Part shown: positions 1 through 8,921 of the stretch, in pieces
Layout: each line of letters opens with the position of its first letter
Position numbering within the stretch: position 1 is the stretch's first letter
NCBI GenBank assembly: GCA_963841455.1
Contig: CAWJCU010000014.1
Location: 25,001-89,000, forward strand
Length of the DNA: 64,000 bases
DNA from: JAWVFM01 sp963841455
GTDB lineage: Bacteria > Actinomycetota > Thermoleophilia > Solirubrobacterales > 70-9
Direction: 5' to 3'
Position numbers and translations under genes: made by a program
Notes under the pieces: model-generated
What the model saw: only the letters and a program-made list of their open reading frames with translations
What the model was told of the DNA's origin: nothing
Databases searched by the model: none

Positions 1-2
1 CC

Positions 3-659
3 TTTCTGCGGGCGGAGCCGTTGCTCGAGTACCGGCGGGTGCCGTGCCCCACCATGGATCTGCGCAGCGTCGAATCGGCAGAGCGCAGCGTACTCGCCGC
101 GCTCAAGTCGGCCACGCGGAGGAAGGTGCGCCGCAGCCTCGAGGGCCTGGGAGAGATCGAGACCGAGTGGGCTGACACGCCGGAACAGGCGCTCGACATC
201 CTCGACGAGCTGATGCAGCTTCACCAACGGCGCTGGACCAGCGTCGGCGAGTCTGGCGTCTTCGCCAGCCCGCGGTTTGCGGACTTCCATCGTGAGCTCA
301 TCCCGCGCCTCCTGCCGAAGAGTGCGGTGATCCTGTTCCGGGTTCGCGCCCGTGGCGAGACCGTTGGCTGCCTCTATCACTTCGTCGAGCGAGGACGGGT
401 GCTCTTCTACCAGAGCGGGCTGGCCCCGTTCTCGAATCGGCAGATCACCCCGGGCTTCGTTGCTTTCGCGTCATGCATGCAAGCCTGCCTCGAACGGGGG
501 CTCACGGAGTACGATTTTCTAGGAGGCGACAGTCGCTACAAGAGGGACCTCTCGACCACGACCCGAGAGTTGGTGTGGGCGACCGGCCGCCGGCCAGCCC
601 TCCGCTGGCGGCTGCTGGACGCGCTCGCCCGGATTCGAGACCGCCTGAGAGGCGGCTAG
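3..659 (+). CDS. GNAT/FemAB-like acyltransferase, 5' partial
   Basis: The frame is open to the left edge, so the N-terminus lies outside the window; a TTG at 21 is a possible internal start only. The visible 212+ residues look like the BioF2/FemAB-type GNAT fold (Acetyltransf_6): an Arg/Lys-rich helix (TRRKVRRSL), a central beta-sheet region, and the C-terminal signature YDFLGGDSRYKRD that is typical of this family in polysaccharide clusters. The likely role is acylation of a sugar or lipid intermediate of the surface polysaccharide made by the following genes. It converges with the next gene, and the stop codons overlap by a few bases. Family confident, substrate unknown. Confidence 0.75.
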   Translation, partial: FLRAEPLLEYRRVPCPTMDLRSVESAERSVLAALKSATRRKVRRSLEGLGEIETEWADTPEQALDILDELMQLHQRRWTSVGESGVFASPRFADFHRELIPRLLPKSAVILFRVRARGETVGCLYHFVERGRVLFYQSGLAPFSNRQITPGFVAFASCMQACLERGLTEYDFLGGDSRYKRDLSTTTRELVWATGRRPALRWRLLDALARIRDRLRGG

Positions 660-1573
660 CGCACCGCGATTATGCGGATGCCGAGCAGGCGGTGGAAGAC
701 ACTCGACCGCCCGACGCGTCGCGGCAGCATGGTCGCAACGCGCTCGACCAGGAGATAGGGGGCCAGCGGCACCGCCGCGGTCCGGCCGAGGCGCTCGATT
801 GTGCTCGCGCGACTCGGGCTGACGACGCCTACGACCGCCGCCAGTGCGGCGATCGCCCGCCGCGGGACTCGCTCCAGCACGCGGACTCGCCCGAAGCCGG
901 CGCGCCCGAAGTCGCCCGCGAGCTCGCGATACGTGTACTCGCGGAGGTGGAATCCTCGCGGCTCGTCGTCGAACGCGGCTGAGATGTCGTGCGGGCCGCT
1001 GAGGCGATTGGGCGTGATGCAGATGTACCTACCCCCGGGACGCAGCACCGCCGCGATGTTCCGAAGCTGCGCCGCGGCGTCGTCCGGGTGAAGGTGCTCC
1101 ATGAGCTGGTTGCTGTAGACGAGATCGGCGCTGGCCGGCTCGACGGGCACGCTGACGCCGTCGCTGATCGCCGTTCGGACGTTCTCGGGAAGGTCCGCCG
1201 GCAGGATGGCTTCGGACACCTCGACGGCCGTTGCGATCCCGGCGAAGCCGGCGACACCCCGGACCGTGGCGCAGTCTCCGGCCCCGATCTCGACGTAGCT
1301 TCCCCCGCGAGGCAGGAACTGGCGCATGAGCTCGACCTGTTCCCGAGCGTAGGCCGCCTGCTCGGAGGGCTCTGCTCGGCGGGTCAGCTGTGGGTGGTCG
1401 GGGACACGCTCGAAGAGCTCGTCGTAGACCTCGCCGTAGAGCTTCCGACGCGCCGCCGGCGGCGCGTCGCGGAGGCGGTTGGAGAGCTCGACCTCGACCT
1501 GATAGTGGGCGCGAAGCCGCGCGCTAGTGCGAGGATCGGCCGTTGCGCCCGAGTTCCCGTGCGCGGAGCTCAA
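656..1573 (-). CDS. Class I SAM-dependent methyltransferase
   Basis: About 305 aa. The glycine-rich motif I is visible (VEIGAGDCATV), followed by an acidic end of strand beta2 and a post-motif segment QLMEHLHPDD, as in Methyltransf_11/25 proteins of glycan clusters. A C-terminal hydrophobic stretch (AAVVGVVSPS...LAPYLLVE) could associate with the membrane. I chose the TTG at 1573 because upstream residues in frame are low-complexity and would run into the divergent deacetylase gene. The start is uncertain. It probably methylates a sugar or polysaccharide terminus, inferred from its neighbours only. Confidence 0.7.
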   Translation of the reverse strand: MSSAHGNSGATADPRTSARLRAHYQVEVELSNRLRDAPPAARRKLYGEVYDELFERVPDHPQLTRRAEPSEQAAYAREQVELMRQFLPRGGSYVEIGAGDCATVRGVAGFAGIATAVEVSEAILPADLPENVRTAISDGVSVPVEPASADLVYSNQLMEHLHPDDAAAQLRNIAAVLRPGGRYICITPNRLSGPHDISAAFDDEPRGFHLREYTYRELAGDFGRAGFGRVRVLERVPRRAIAALAAVVGVVSPSRASTIERLGRTAAVPLAPYLLVERVATMLPRRVGRSSVFHRLLGIRIIAVR

Positions 1574-1643
1574 GCGGCAAGGATGGCAAATCGGTGCCGG
1601 GACCGCGGCCGAGGCACCTGGCGATGCCGGTACGCTCGTGGCG

Positions 1644-2654
1644 ATGTCGGGCAAGCCGAGGCGAACCGTCGCGGCCGAGGCGCTCGCCGGTGCACGGCCC
1701 ATGAGCTGGCTGCTGAATGTGCCGGCCTGGCGGGGGGTGGTGGTCCTCGGGTACCACCGGATCACGCCCGGGCGAGTTGACACGCCGTTCGAGCCCGCCT
1801 TGTTCAGCGCCACGACCGCAGGCCTCGACGAGCAGGTCCGATTTGCGACGCGCCACTTCGAGGTCGTCGGCCCGGAGGCGATCGGCCTCGATCCCGACGC
1901 CCGCGGTCGCCGCGTCGCCATCACCTTCGACGACGGCTACCGGGACAACTTCGAGCTCGCCTTCCCGATCCTTCGTGAGCACGGCGTGCAAGCCGCGTTC
2001 TTCCTGCCGACCGGTTTCATCGACGAGCCCAGGGTCCCCTGGTGGGACGAGCTCGCCTGGATCGCGCGGCAGAGCACCCGAGCGACGCTCCCTGAGGGCG
2101 CCTGGCTCAGGGAGCCGCTCCCCCTCGACGGAGATCGCGCCGGTGCGATCCTCGAGCTGGCGAACGTGTACAAATCGCTGCCGAACGAGCGCACCGACGA
2201 CTTCCTCGAGTACTGCGCCGAGGCGGCGGGTACCGGGCGATGCGACCCGGAGGCGGGGGCGGACCTCTGGATGACCTGGGCGATGGCTGCCGAGATGCGG
2301 GACGCCGGCATGACGATCGGCGGCCACAGCGTGACCCATCCGGTCCTGGCGAACGCCGACGCGGTGGTGCAGCGGAAGGAGATCGAAGGGTGCGCGGACC
2401 GGCTTGATGAGGAGCTGGGCGTCTCGATGCGCTTTTTCGCCTATCCCGTGGGCCTTCCGCACTCGTTCGACGACACCACTCGGCGGGCGCTCCGCGATGC
2501 CGGGGTGAAGCTCGCGTTCAGCCTCCATGGCGGGTACCTGAGACCGGGCAGGATCGATCACTACGACGTGCCGCGCGCCAGCGTCGGCCTCGAGACGACG
2601 CCGCGGGCATTTCGGGCGATGCTCGCCTTCCCGGGGGCGTTCGCGCGCTGGTGA
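1644..2654 (+). CDS. Polysaccharide deacetylase (NodB homology domain)
   Basis: 336 aa from the ATG at 1644; an earlier in-frame start would overlap the divergent methyltransferase and add low-complexity residues. The NodB motifs are present: TFDDGY near residue 95 (the catalytic and metal Asp pair), a GGHSVTHP segment near residue 227 giving the metal-binding H-x-x-x-H, and a C-terminal FAYPVG motif. The family is metal-dependent and removes N-acetyl groups from polymeric or lipid-linked amino sugars. No signal peptide is evident, so it probably acts in the cytoplasm or at the membrane. The stop overlaps the next start (GTGA), suggesting translational coupling with the glycosyltransferase. 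Confidence 0.85.
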   Translation: MSGKPRRTVAAEALAGARPMSWLLNVPAWRGVVVLGYHRITPGRVDTPFEPALFSATTAGLDEQVRFATRHFEVVGPEAIGLDPDARGRRVAITFDDGYRDNFELAFPILREHGVQAAFFLPTGFIDEPRVPWWDELAWIARQSTRATLPEGAWLREPLPLDGDRAGAILELANVYKSLPNERTDDFLEYCAEAAGTGRCDPEAGADLWMTWAMAAEMRDAGMTIGGHSVTHPVLANADAVVQRKEIEGCADRLDEELGVSMRFFAYPVGLPHSFDDTTRRALRDAGVKLAFSLHGGYLRPGRIDHYDVPRASVGLETTPRAFRAMLAFPGAFARW

Positions 2655-3856
2655 GGGGCGCCGAGCAGGTGGCGGCGGGGACGCCGAAGCGACTACGGGT
2701 GCACGCGCTCGTCGACACGCTCGGCTCGGGCGGCGCCGAGTTCCTCCTCTCGGACTTCGCGGAGGTGGCGGCCGGCGCTGGGATCGACTTCTCGGTCGCC
2801 TCGCTGAAGCCGATCACGTCGGCGGCGCCGGCCGCGGAGCGCCTGCGGCGCGGGGGGCTCGAGCCAGAAGCCGTTCCGGTGACGAGCCTGGCCAATCCCC
2901 GTGAGCTGCTCCGGGTGAGGGCGCACCTGGCAAAGGTGCGGCCCGACGTCCTGCACACGCATCTCGGGACCGCGGACTACTTCGGCGGCATCGCCGGATG
3001 GTCGCTTCGCATCCCCTTGGTCACGACGATTCACGCCGACTGGTGGCCCGAGAATCGTGCGGACCGGGTCCGCACCTGGCTCGCGGCCCGATCGCGCAGG
3101 CACTTCGCCGACGTCGTCGTGGCCGTCAGCGAGAGCGCGAGAAGCGCCTATCTGACCGCTGGCCGCGACGTCCCGGGGCACGTTGTCGTGGTGCGGAACG
3201 GGATCGTCGATCGCGCCCGTCCCGGCGCCGGGGCGGGGGTGAGGCGGGAGCTCGGCCTCCGATCCGACGAGCTCGTTGTCACGGCGGTCTCGAGCATGCG
3301 GCCCGAGAAGAACTTCGAGGGCTCGATCGACGCTGTCGGCCTCCTGAGAGACCGGTTCCCGCAGGCTCGCCTGGTGATCGCCGGCGACGGGCCGCACGAG
3401 GACGCCGTGCGCAGGCACGCCGTCGGCCTCGGCGACGCGGTGATCCTCCCCGGTCACCGTGAGGACGTGATGGAGCTCCTTGACGCGAGCGACGTCCTCG
3501 TCCACCCCTCGCACTTCGACGCGTTCCCCACGACGGCGCTGGAGGCGATGGCCGCCTCGGTTCCGATCGTCGGCACCGGCGTCGGGGGCCTGCTGGAGAT
3601 CGTCGAGCCGGGGGTGAGCGGAGTCCTCGTGCCGCCTCCTCCCACGGCCGAGGCGATCGCGGACGGGCTGGCGCCGTTGCTTGCCGATGCCGAGCTGCGG
3701 ACGCGAATCGGCTCGGCCGGACGGGCGAGGTACGAGCGCGAGTTCGACGCGAGCGCGTGGGTTGCCCGCATGCGCGCCCTCTACGAGCGGGTCCTCGCCG
3801 CGCGCGGCCGATCCCCCATGGCGAGGACGGGATCGGTCAGCGCGCGAGATCGGTGA
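2651..3856 (+). CDS. Glycosyltransferase family 4
   Basis: 401 aa, GTG start inside the stop of the deacetylase. GT-B fold: an N-terminal domain with the acceptor loop LGSGGAEFLL, and a C-terminal domain with MRPEKNFEG, VIAGDGPHED and the donor-binding segment ending TALEAMAASVPIVGT (E-x7-E type). It is expected to transfer a sugar from a nucleotide donor to the growing surface glycan on the cytoplasmic face of the membrane. The 3' end overlaps the convergent glycosyltransferase by about 20 bp. Donor and linkage cannot be read from sequence. Confidence 0.88.
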   Translation: MRGAEQVAAGTPKRLRVHALVDTLGSGGAEFLLSDFAEVAAGAGIDFSVASLKPITSAAPAAERLRRGGLEPEAVPVTSLANPRELLRVRAHLAKVRPDVLHTHLGTADYFGGIAGWSLRIPLVTTIHADWWPENRADRVRTWLAARSRRHFADVVVAVSESARSAYLTAGRDVPGHVVVVRNGIVDRARPGAGAGVRRELGLRSDELVVTAVSSMRPEKNFEGSIDAVGLLRDRFPQARLVIAGDGPHEDAVRRHAVGLGDAVILPGHREDVMELLDASDVLVHPSHFDAFPTTALEAMAASVPIVGTGVGGLLEIVEPGVSGVLVPPPPTAEAIADGLAPLLADAELRTRIGSAGRARYEREFDASAWVARMRALYERVLAARGRSPMARTGSVSARDR

Positions 3857-4979
3857 CGAGGCGGGCCCAGCGCTTCGACACCGCCTCGACGCCGTGAGTC
3901 GACGTGACGTAGGAGCGCACCCGGTCGGAGAGCTCCGCGCGGTTGTCGCGCCCGCCCCAGAGCTGCCGGGCGCCCTCGTGAAAGCTCGTGGTCAGACCTT
4001 CGGCCGAGATCCCCAGTCCTTCGCGGGCGATGCGTCCGTCGGGGTCGAACTCGTAGCTGAGCACGGGAATGCCGCGTGCCCACGCCTCGAGGAAGAGGTT
4101 GGGCATCCCCTCGGCGGCGCCGGTGTTGACGACCGCGACCGAGCGCTCCACGAGCTTCATCGCCTCGCCGTGGGGACGCTGCTCGAGAATCTCGAGGTTG
4201 TCGAGCCGGGCGGCGCGGTCGTGGACCTCGCGTTCGAGACCCTGCTCCTCGGGCCCCCCGGGCGCTCCGCCCCCGCGTCCCGGGTCCAAACGCCGAGCGA
4301 TCATCCAAAACCGCGCCTCGGGCACGGCCTCCGCGAGCGCAACGTAGCGGAGCGGCTGCTTGTATTCGTCGAGCCGCCCGACCCAGAGGAAGGCCTCGGG
4401 CCTCGCGCCGGAGAGCTCCGCGGGCTGTGCGAAGCTCGGCACCTCGACGACTCTCTCAAGCCCCGGGAATGCCCGCCGCGCGAGCTCGGACTGTCGCGAG
4501 CTCTGGACGACGACGGCGCTCGAGCCTCGCACGCCGAACTTGTACATCTCGAGATCGAGCCTCCGGCCCGCGAGGAATCCAAAGGTGAAGTCGAGATCGT
4601 TCGAGCTCGAGAACACGAGATCGCGCCGGTGAACGCGGCAATGGAGCGCCGCAACGCCCAGCGCCGGTAGCCCGTGCCGGAACACGTAGACCCGGGCGTC
4701 GGCCTCGGCGAGCGCGGACCAGACGCGACCGAGCTGGGTGGCCCGCGAGACCGGCCCGCGGCGGGTGCTCAACACGGAACGCTGGACGAGGGTCGGGCCG
4801 CCCTCCGGCAGCGGCGCGGGATCGGCAACCGGCAGGACGATGTGCGCGACTCGAAGGCCCTCGCGGACGAGACCGGCCGCGAGCATGGTCGTCTGCCGCT
4901 CCGCCCCGCCGGTGACCTCGGGCTGCCGTTCGTAGAGGCACGCCGCGGCGGGCGAGTAGATCGCGACGTCGTGCTTCAC
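3837..4979 (-). CDS. Glycosyltransferase, GT-B fold (GT4-like)
   Basis: 380 aa from the GTG at 4979, which overlaps the TGA of the upstream GT2 gene (GTGA). N-terminal VTGGAERQT acceptor loop. The C-terminal Rossmann domain has FLWVGRLDEYKQPL and the donor-binding block EGMPNLFLEAWARGIPVL. The sequence between the two domains carries a Gly/Pro-rich insertion (GRGGGAPGGPEEQG). It is probably the second enzyme of a two-gene minus-strand operon with 4976-6004. Assignment to GT4 is from the motif pattern; substrate unknown. Confidence 0.82.
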   Translation of the reverse strand: MKHDVAIYSPAAACLYERQPEVTGGAERQTTMLAAGLVREGLRVAHIVLPVADPAPLPEGGPTLVQRSVLSTRRGPVSRATQLGRVWSALAEADARVYVFRHGLPALGVAALHCRVHRRDLVFSSSNDLDFTFGFLAGRRLDLEMYKFGVRGSSAVVVQSSRQSELARRAFPGLERVVEVPSFAQPAELSGARPEAFLWVGRLDEYKQPLRYVALAEAVPEARFWMIARRLDPGRGGGAPGGPEEQGLEREVHDRAARLDNLEILEQRPHGEAMKLVERSVAVVNTGAAEGMPNLFLEAWARGIPVLSYEFDPDGRIAREGLGISAEGLTTSFHEGARQLWGGRDNRAELSDRVRSYVTSTHGVEAVSKRWARLVTDLAR

Positions 4980-6004
4980 CGACCGCTCCTGGCGGCGCCG
5001 AGGACCCCGGCAACGCCCGCGACCGGGGGCCCGAATCGAGCACACCCGACGAGGAAGCCGGCGCCCCAGCTCAGGTGCATGGCCGCGTAGACCGCGGGGA
5101 GCCAGGCGAGCTCCCGGACCGGGGGCCCCTCGCCTCTGGCGGCCTCGGCGGTCCCCGCGGCGAGGGCCCCGCAGTAGGCGAGCAGGGCACGCTTGCACGC
5201 GCGCCGCAGGCGGCCGCGCCCAAGCGCCGCTCCCGCGAGTGCGAGCACGACCGCGGGGGGGAGGAGATGAGACCGGCGGAGGCCCGTCGGATGGTGCCGC
5301 GCGGTCTTGGCCCTGTACTGGCCGTACCGCCAGTACTGAAGTGCGAGCGCGGGCAGGCTCCGCCGCGGCACATACGACGCCGCCATCGAAGGCAGGCACA
5401 CATACGTCCCTCCGCCTTCCCGGATCCGCGCTGCGAGCTCACTGTCCTCATTGATCGGCCAGCTCTCATCCCAGCCGCCGAGCTCGAGCAGGGTGACGCG
5501 CCGCCAGACGCCGGTGTAGACGGTGTCGACCTCGATCTCGCGCTCCGCGGCGCGGAACGACGCCCCGCCCATCCCCATGCGGGTGCGCAGCGCGAGCGCG
5601 ACCCGGCTCGACCACTTGTCCTCCCCGTAGGGAACCTGCGGCCCGCCGACGCAGGCGACGCCGCCCGCCTCGAGGCGCGCCACGCCCTGCGCGACGTAGT
5701 CGGGCGGGTAGTACGTGTGCGCATCCATGCGCACGACGTACTCCCCTCGCGCATGGCGCAGGCCGATGTTAAGCGCGTGGGGGATGAGGCGGTCGGGGTT
5801 GGAGAGGACGCGGATCCTGGGATCCTCCCGGGCAAGCCCCTCGAGGATCTCCCCGGTGCGGTCCTCCGAGCCGCCATCGACGACCAGAACCTCGATATCG
5901 GGCTCGAACCGCTGCGTGAGGGCTCCCTCGACGGTCCGCTCGATGTGCATCTCCTCGTTCAGCACCGGCACGATCACGCTCGCGCCACCGTCGTGGTCGC
6001 TCAT
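4976..6004 (-). CDS. Glycosyltransferase family 2 (ExoA-like)
   Basis: 342 aa. GT-A fold: SVIVPVLNEE at the N-terminus, the nucleotide-binding Asp in VVDGGSEDRT, the metal-binding DxD-type RMDAHTYYP, and the conserved INEDSELAARI acceptor motif. C-terminal hydrophobic stretches (about residues 250-330) suggest two or three membrane segments, as in succinoglycan ExoA-type enzymes. It would elongate a lipid-linked glycan at the inner membrane face. First gene of the minus-strand pair; its ATG lies about 75 bp from the divergent asparagine synthase start, so the promoters sit in that gap. Confidence 0.88.
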   Translation of the reverse strand: MSDHDGGASVIVPVLNEEMHIERTVEGALTQRFEPDIEVLVVDGGSEDRTGEILEGLAREDPRIRVLSNPDRLIPHALNIGLRHARGEYVVRMDAHTYYPPDYVAQGVARLEAGGVACVGGPQVPYGEDKWSSRVALALRTRMGMGGASFRAAEREIEVDTVYTGVWRRVTLLELGGWDESWPINEDSELAARIREGGGTYVCLPSMAASYVPRRSLPALALQYWRYGQYRAKTARHHPTGLRRSHLLPPAVVLALAGAALGRGRLRRACKRALLAYCGALAAGTAEAARGEGPPVRELAWLPAVYAAMHLSWGAGFLVGCARFGPPVAGVAGVLGAARSGR

Positions 6005-6080
6005 GCGCGCTCGACCGCACCCGGCCGCCGGCCGGCGATTCCCACGGCGGTCAGAATGTGTGCTCTACCCTCCCGCCTCG

Positions 6081-8003
6081 GTGTGCGGAATCACGGGCAA
6101 GGTGATGGCGGAGGGGGAGGTGGATCCGGCGCTCCTGCAGAGAATGTGCGAGGTGATCCACCACCGCGGTCCCGATTCGCGGGGCACATTCATCGGTGAG
6201 GGGGCCGGGCTCGGGGTTCAGCGGCTGGCAATCATAGACCTCGAGACGGGCGATCAGCCGATCGCCAACGAGGACTCCTCCGCGGTCGTCGTCCTCAACG
6301 GTGAGATCTACAACTATCGCGAGCTGCGGGTCGAGTTGGAGCGGGCGGGGCACCGGTTCCGCACCCATAGCGACACCGAGGTGATCGTCCACCTCTACGA
6401 GGACCTGGGGGACGACTGCGTCCAGCGACTTCGCGGAATGTTCGCGTTCGCCCTCTGGGATCGACGGCGCCGGCGGCTCCTGATCGGTCGGGATCGACTT
6501 GGAAAGAAGCCGCTCGTTTACGCGCACCGGAACGGCACGCTGTGGTTCGCCTCGGAAGCCAAGTCCATCCTTCAGGATCGCTCCGTCCCGCGGAGCGTCG
6601 ACGACGACGCCGTCGATGCGTTCCTCCACTTCGGCTACGTGCCCGATCCGCTCAGCACGTTCGCCGCCTTGCGCAAGCTCCCGCCCGCGCACCGTCTCGT
6701 GTGGGAGCGCGGCGAGATCGAGACCTCTCGCTACTGGCGTCTCTCCTACGCGGAGGACGGCGACGGCATCGACCCCGAGGAGGCACACGAGGCGATCCGC
6801 GAGACGCTGCTCGAAGCCACCCGCATCCGTTTGCGGAGCGACGTGCCGCTGGGCGCCTTTCTCTCGGGCGGCGTCGACTCGACCGCCGTCGTCGCGGCGA
6901 TGTCCAGGGAGTCGAGCGGCACGGTCAAGACCTTCTCGGTGGGGTTCGACGTCGATCGCTTCGACGAGACCGCGTACGCACGCGAGGTCGCGGAGCTCTA
7001 CGGGACCGAGCATCGAGAGTTCCGGCTCGAGGCCGATGCGATGGAGGTCCTGCCGACCCTGGTCTGGCACTACGGAGAGCCGTTCGCCGACGAGTCGGCG
7101 ATCCCCTCGCTCTACCTCGCCGAAGCTGCGCGGCGGCACGTGACGGTGGCGCTCAACGGCGACGGGGGCGACGAGAGCTTCGCCGGTTACGGCCACTACC
7201 TCTCGGGGATGGTCGCCGACCGCTTCCGCTGGGTGCCATCGCCCGTCGCGGGGACGGTCCATGCGGCCGCCGGCGCCCTCGCCGGCGACCCGCCGCGATA
7301 CGCGGTCGCGCGGCGTGCCCAGTGGCTCGCAAAGGCGGTGACCCTCTCGCCGGCCGAGCTGGGCACGATGATGGCCGCCCGCTTCACCGAGGAGGAGCGT
7401 GCGGCCTTGTACACGGACGAGTTCAAGGCGCGACTCCGCGCGCTCGCCCCGCTTTCGGCCCCCCAGGTGATCTCGCGCGTGCTCTCGAGCTCCGACGCGC
7501 CGACCCCGCTCGAGCGCTTTCTCGACGCCGACGTAAACACCTATCTGCCGTCGGACCTCCTGGTCAAGATGGACATCGCGACCATGGCCCATTCCCTGGA
7601 GGTCCGATCCCCGCTCCTCGACCACGTCTTCGTCGAGCTCGCCGCACGCCTGCCCGCCTCGATGAAGAGGCGCGGGAGCCTTTCGAAGGTGGCGCTCAAG
7701 GACGCACTGCGGCCGTGGGTCCCGGATCACATCCTCGACCGCCCGAAGATGGGGTTCTCCGTCCCGCTCGCGGACTGGTTTCGCGACAAGCTCCGACTGC
7801 TCCCCGAGGAGGTGCTGCTGGACCCGCGGGCGCTTGACCGGGGGCTCTTTCGCGAGCGGGGCGTGCGAGCGATCATCGACCAGCACCTCGACGGCCGGGC
7901 CGACAACTCGCGCAAGATCTGGGCCCTGCTTCAACTGGAGCTGTGGTTCCGCGGCTACATCGATCCGCAGGTGCCGGTCGCTCCGACGATCGCAGTTGGC
8001 TGA
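6081..8003 (+). CDS. asnB: Asparagine synthase, glutamine-hydrolysing (AsnB type)
   Basis: 640 aa. I chose the GTG at 6081 because it places Cys at residue 2 (MCGITGK), the N-terminal nucleophile of class II glutamine amidotransferases after Met removal. The amidotransferase domain has HHRGPDS and GEIYNY. The synthetase domain has the PP-loop SGGVDSTAV and the C-terminal SLEVRSPLLDH. Enzymes of this subgroup in polysaccharide clusters often amidate a sugar or amino-acid side group rather than make free asparagine, so the biosynthetic role is ambiguous. Followed after 3 bp by a methyltransferase. Confidence 0.9.
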   Translation: MCGITGKVMAEGEVDPALLQRMCEVIHHRGPDSRGTFIGEGAGLGVQRLAIIDLETGDQPIANEDSSAVVVLNGEIYNYRELRVELERAGHRFRTHSDTEVIVHLYEDLGDDCVQRLRGMFAFALWDRRRRRLLIGRDRLGKKPLVYAHRNGTLWFASEAKSILQDRSVPRSVDDDAVDAFLHFGYVPDPLSTFAALRKLPPAHRLVWERGEIETSRYWRLSYAEDGDGIDPEEAHEAIRETLLEATRIRLRSDVPLGAFLSGGVDSTAVVAAMSRESSGTVKTFSVGFDVDRFDETAYAREVAELYGTEHREFRLEADAMEVLPTLVWHYGEPFADESAIPSLYLAEAARRHVTVALNGDGGDESFAGYGHYLSGMVADRFRWVPSPVAGTVHAAAGALAGDPPRYAVARRAQWLAKAVTLSPAELGTMMAARFTEEERAALYTDEFKARLRALAPLSAPQVISRVLSSSDAPTPLERFLDADVNTYLPSDLLVKMDIATMAHSLEVRSPLLDHVFVELAARLPASMKRRGSLSKVALKDALRPWVPDHILDRPKMGFSVPLADWFRDKLRLLPEEVLLDPRALDRGLFRERGVRAIIDQHLDGRADNSRKIWALLQLELWFRGYIDPQVPVAPTIAVG

Positions 8004-8006
8004 AGG

Positions 8007-8921
8007 ATGAGGTGGCTGGCGAAGGCAGCGGCCCAGCGCGGGCTGAGCGCCCTCCCGATGCGGGGCCGGGTCAACTACCTCTTCCAGCGCCACGTGACCG
8101 GGAGCTTCCCCCGGGCGCAGTCGAGCTTCGAGGGCCAGGTATGGGAGGCCGCGCGTCACCTCCGCATCCAGCAGGAGTACTCCAGCGCCCCGCTCGGCGA
8201 GGCCATCTTCTACGAGTTCGGCGCCGGCTGGGACCTGATCGGCCCGCTCACCTACTGGTCGCTCGGGGTCGACCACCAGATCCTCGTCGACATCCGACGA
8301 AACCTCAGTTCGGAGCTCGTGCGGGACACACGGCGAAGGCTCGCGGCCTGCCTCGAGGGGCACTCGGAGCGGCTGGGCCTGCCGGTGCGGGAGCTACCGT
8401 CGCTCGACGTCGAGGACCCGCGCCGGCTCGACGCGCTCGGGATCCGCTACATGGCGCCGTGCGATGCCCGCAGCGTCGCGATGCCGCCGGGCTCGGTGGA
8501 TTTCGTGTCCAGCACCTACACCCTCGAGCACATACCGAGGGACGACATCGCGGCCATCCTGCGCGAGTCGCGTCGTCTCCTCCGCCGCGACGGCCTGATC
8601 TCGTGCGCGATCGATCTCAAGGACCACTACGCGTACGTCGATAGCTCCATCGGCCCGTACAACTTCCTCAAGTTCGGGGATCGGACCTGGACGGCGATCA
8701 ACTCGAGCCTGCAATACCTGAATCGACTTCGAGTCTCGGACTACGTGGAGCTTCTCGAGGAAGCGGGATTCTCGATCGTCGAGCTGGACACCGATCATGC
8801 GAGCGAGGAGGACATGCGAGCGCTACGGTCGATGAAGCTGGCGCCCCGGTTTCGCGAGGGCTACGAGCGGGCGGATCTCGCCACCACCGACGTCTTCGCG
8901 GTGGCTCGAGCAGCAGGGTGA
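8007..8921 (+). CDS. SAM-dependent methyltransferase
   Basis: 304 aa, 3 bp after asnB. Motif I is the weakly conserved YEFGAGWDLIG. STYTLEHIPRDD matches the motif usually written S..VLEHI in Methyltransf_11/23 proteins. The N-terminus (GRVNYLFQRHVTG) is like that of methyltransferases found beside glycosyltransferases. Likely role: O-methylation of a glycan, inferred from context. The stop overlaps the start of the next glycosyltransferase (GTGATG). Confidence 0.7.
   Translation: MRWLAKAAAQRGLSALPMRGRVNYLFQRHVTGSFPRAQSSFEGQVWEAARHLRIQQEYSSAPLGEAIFYEFGAGWDLIGPLTYWSLGVDHQILVDIRRNLSSELVRDTRRRLAACLEGHSERLGLPVRELPSLDVEDPRRLDALGIRYMAPCDARSVAMPPGSVDFVSSTYTLEHIPRDDIAAILRESRRLLRRDGLISCAIDLKDHYAYVDSSIGPYNFLKFGDRTWTAINSSLQYLNRLRVSDYVELLEEAGFSIVELDTDHASEEDMRALRSMKLAPRFREGYERADLATTDVFAVARAAG

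Noticed and set aside
6051..8363. 770-codon open frame antisense to the asparagine synthase gene
   Set aside because: Typical high-GC shadow; low-complexity Arg/Glu/Val composition and the sense strand carries all catalytic motifs.
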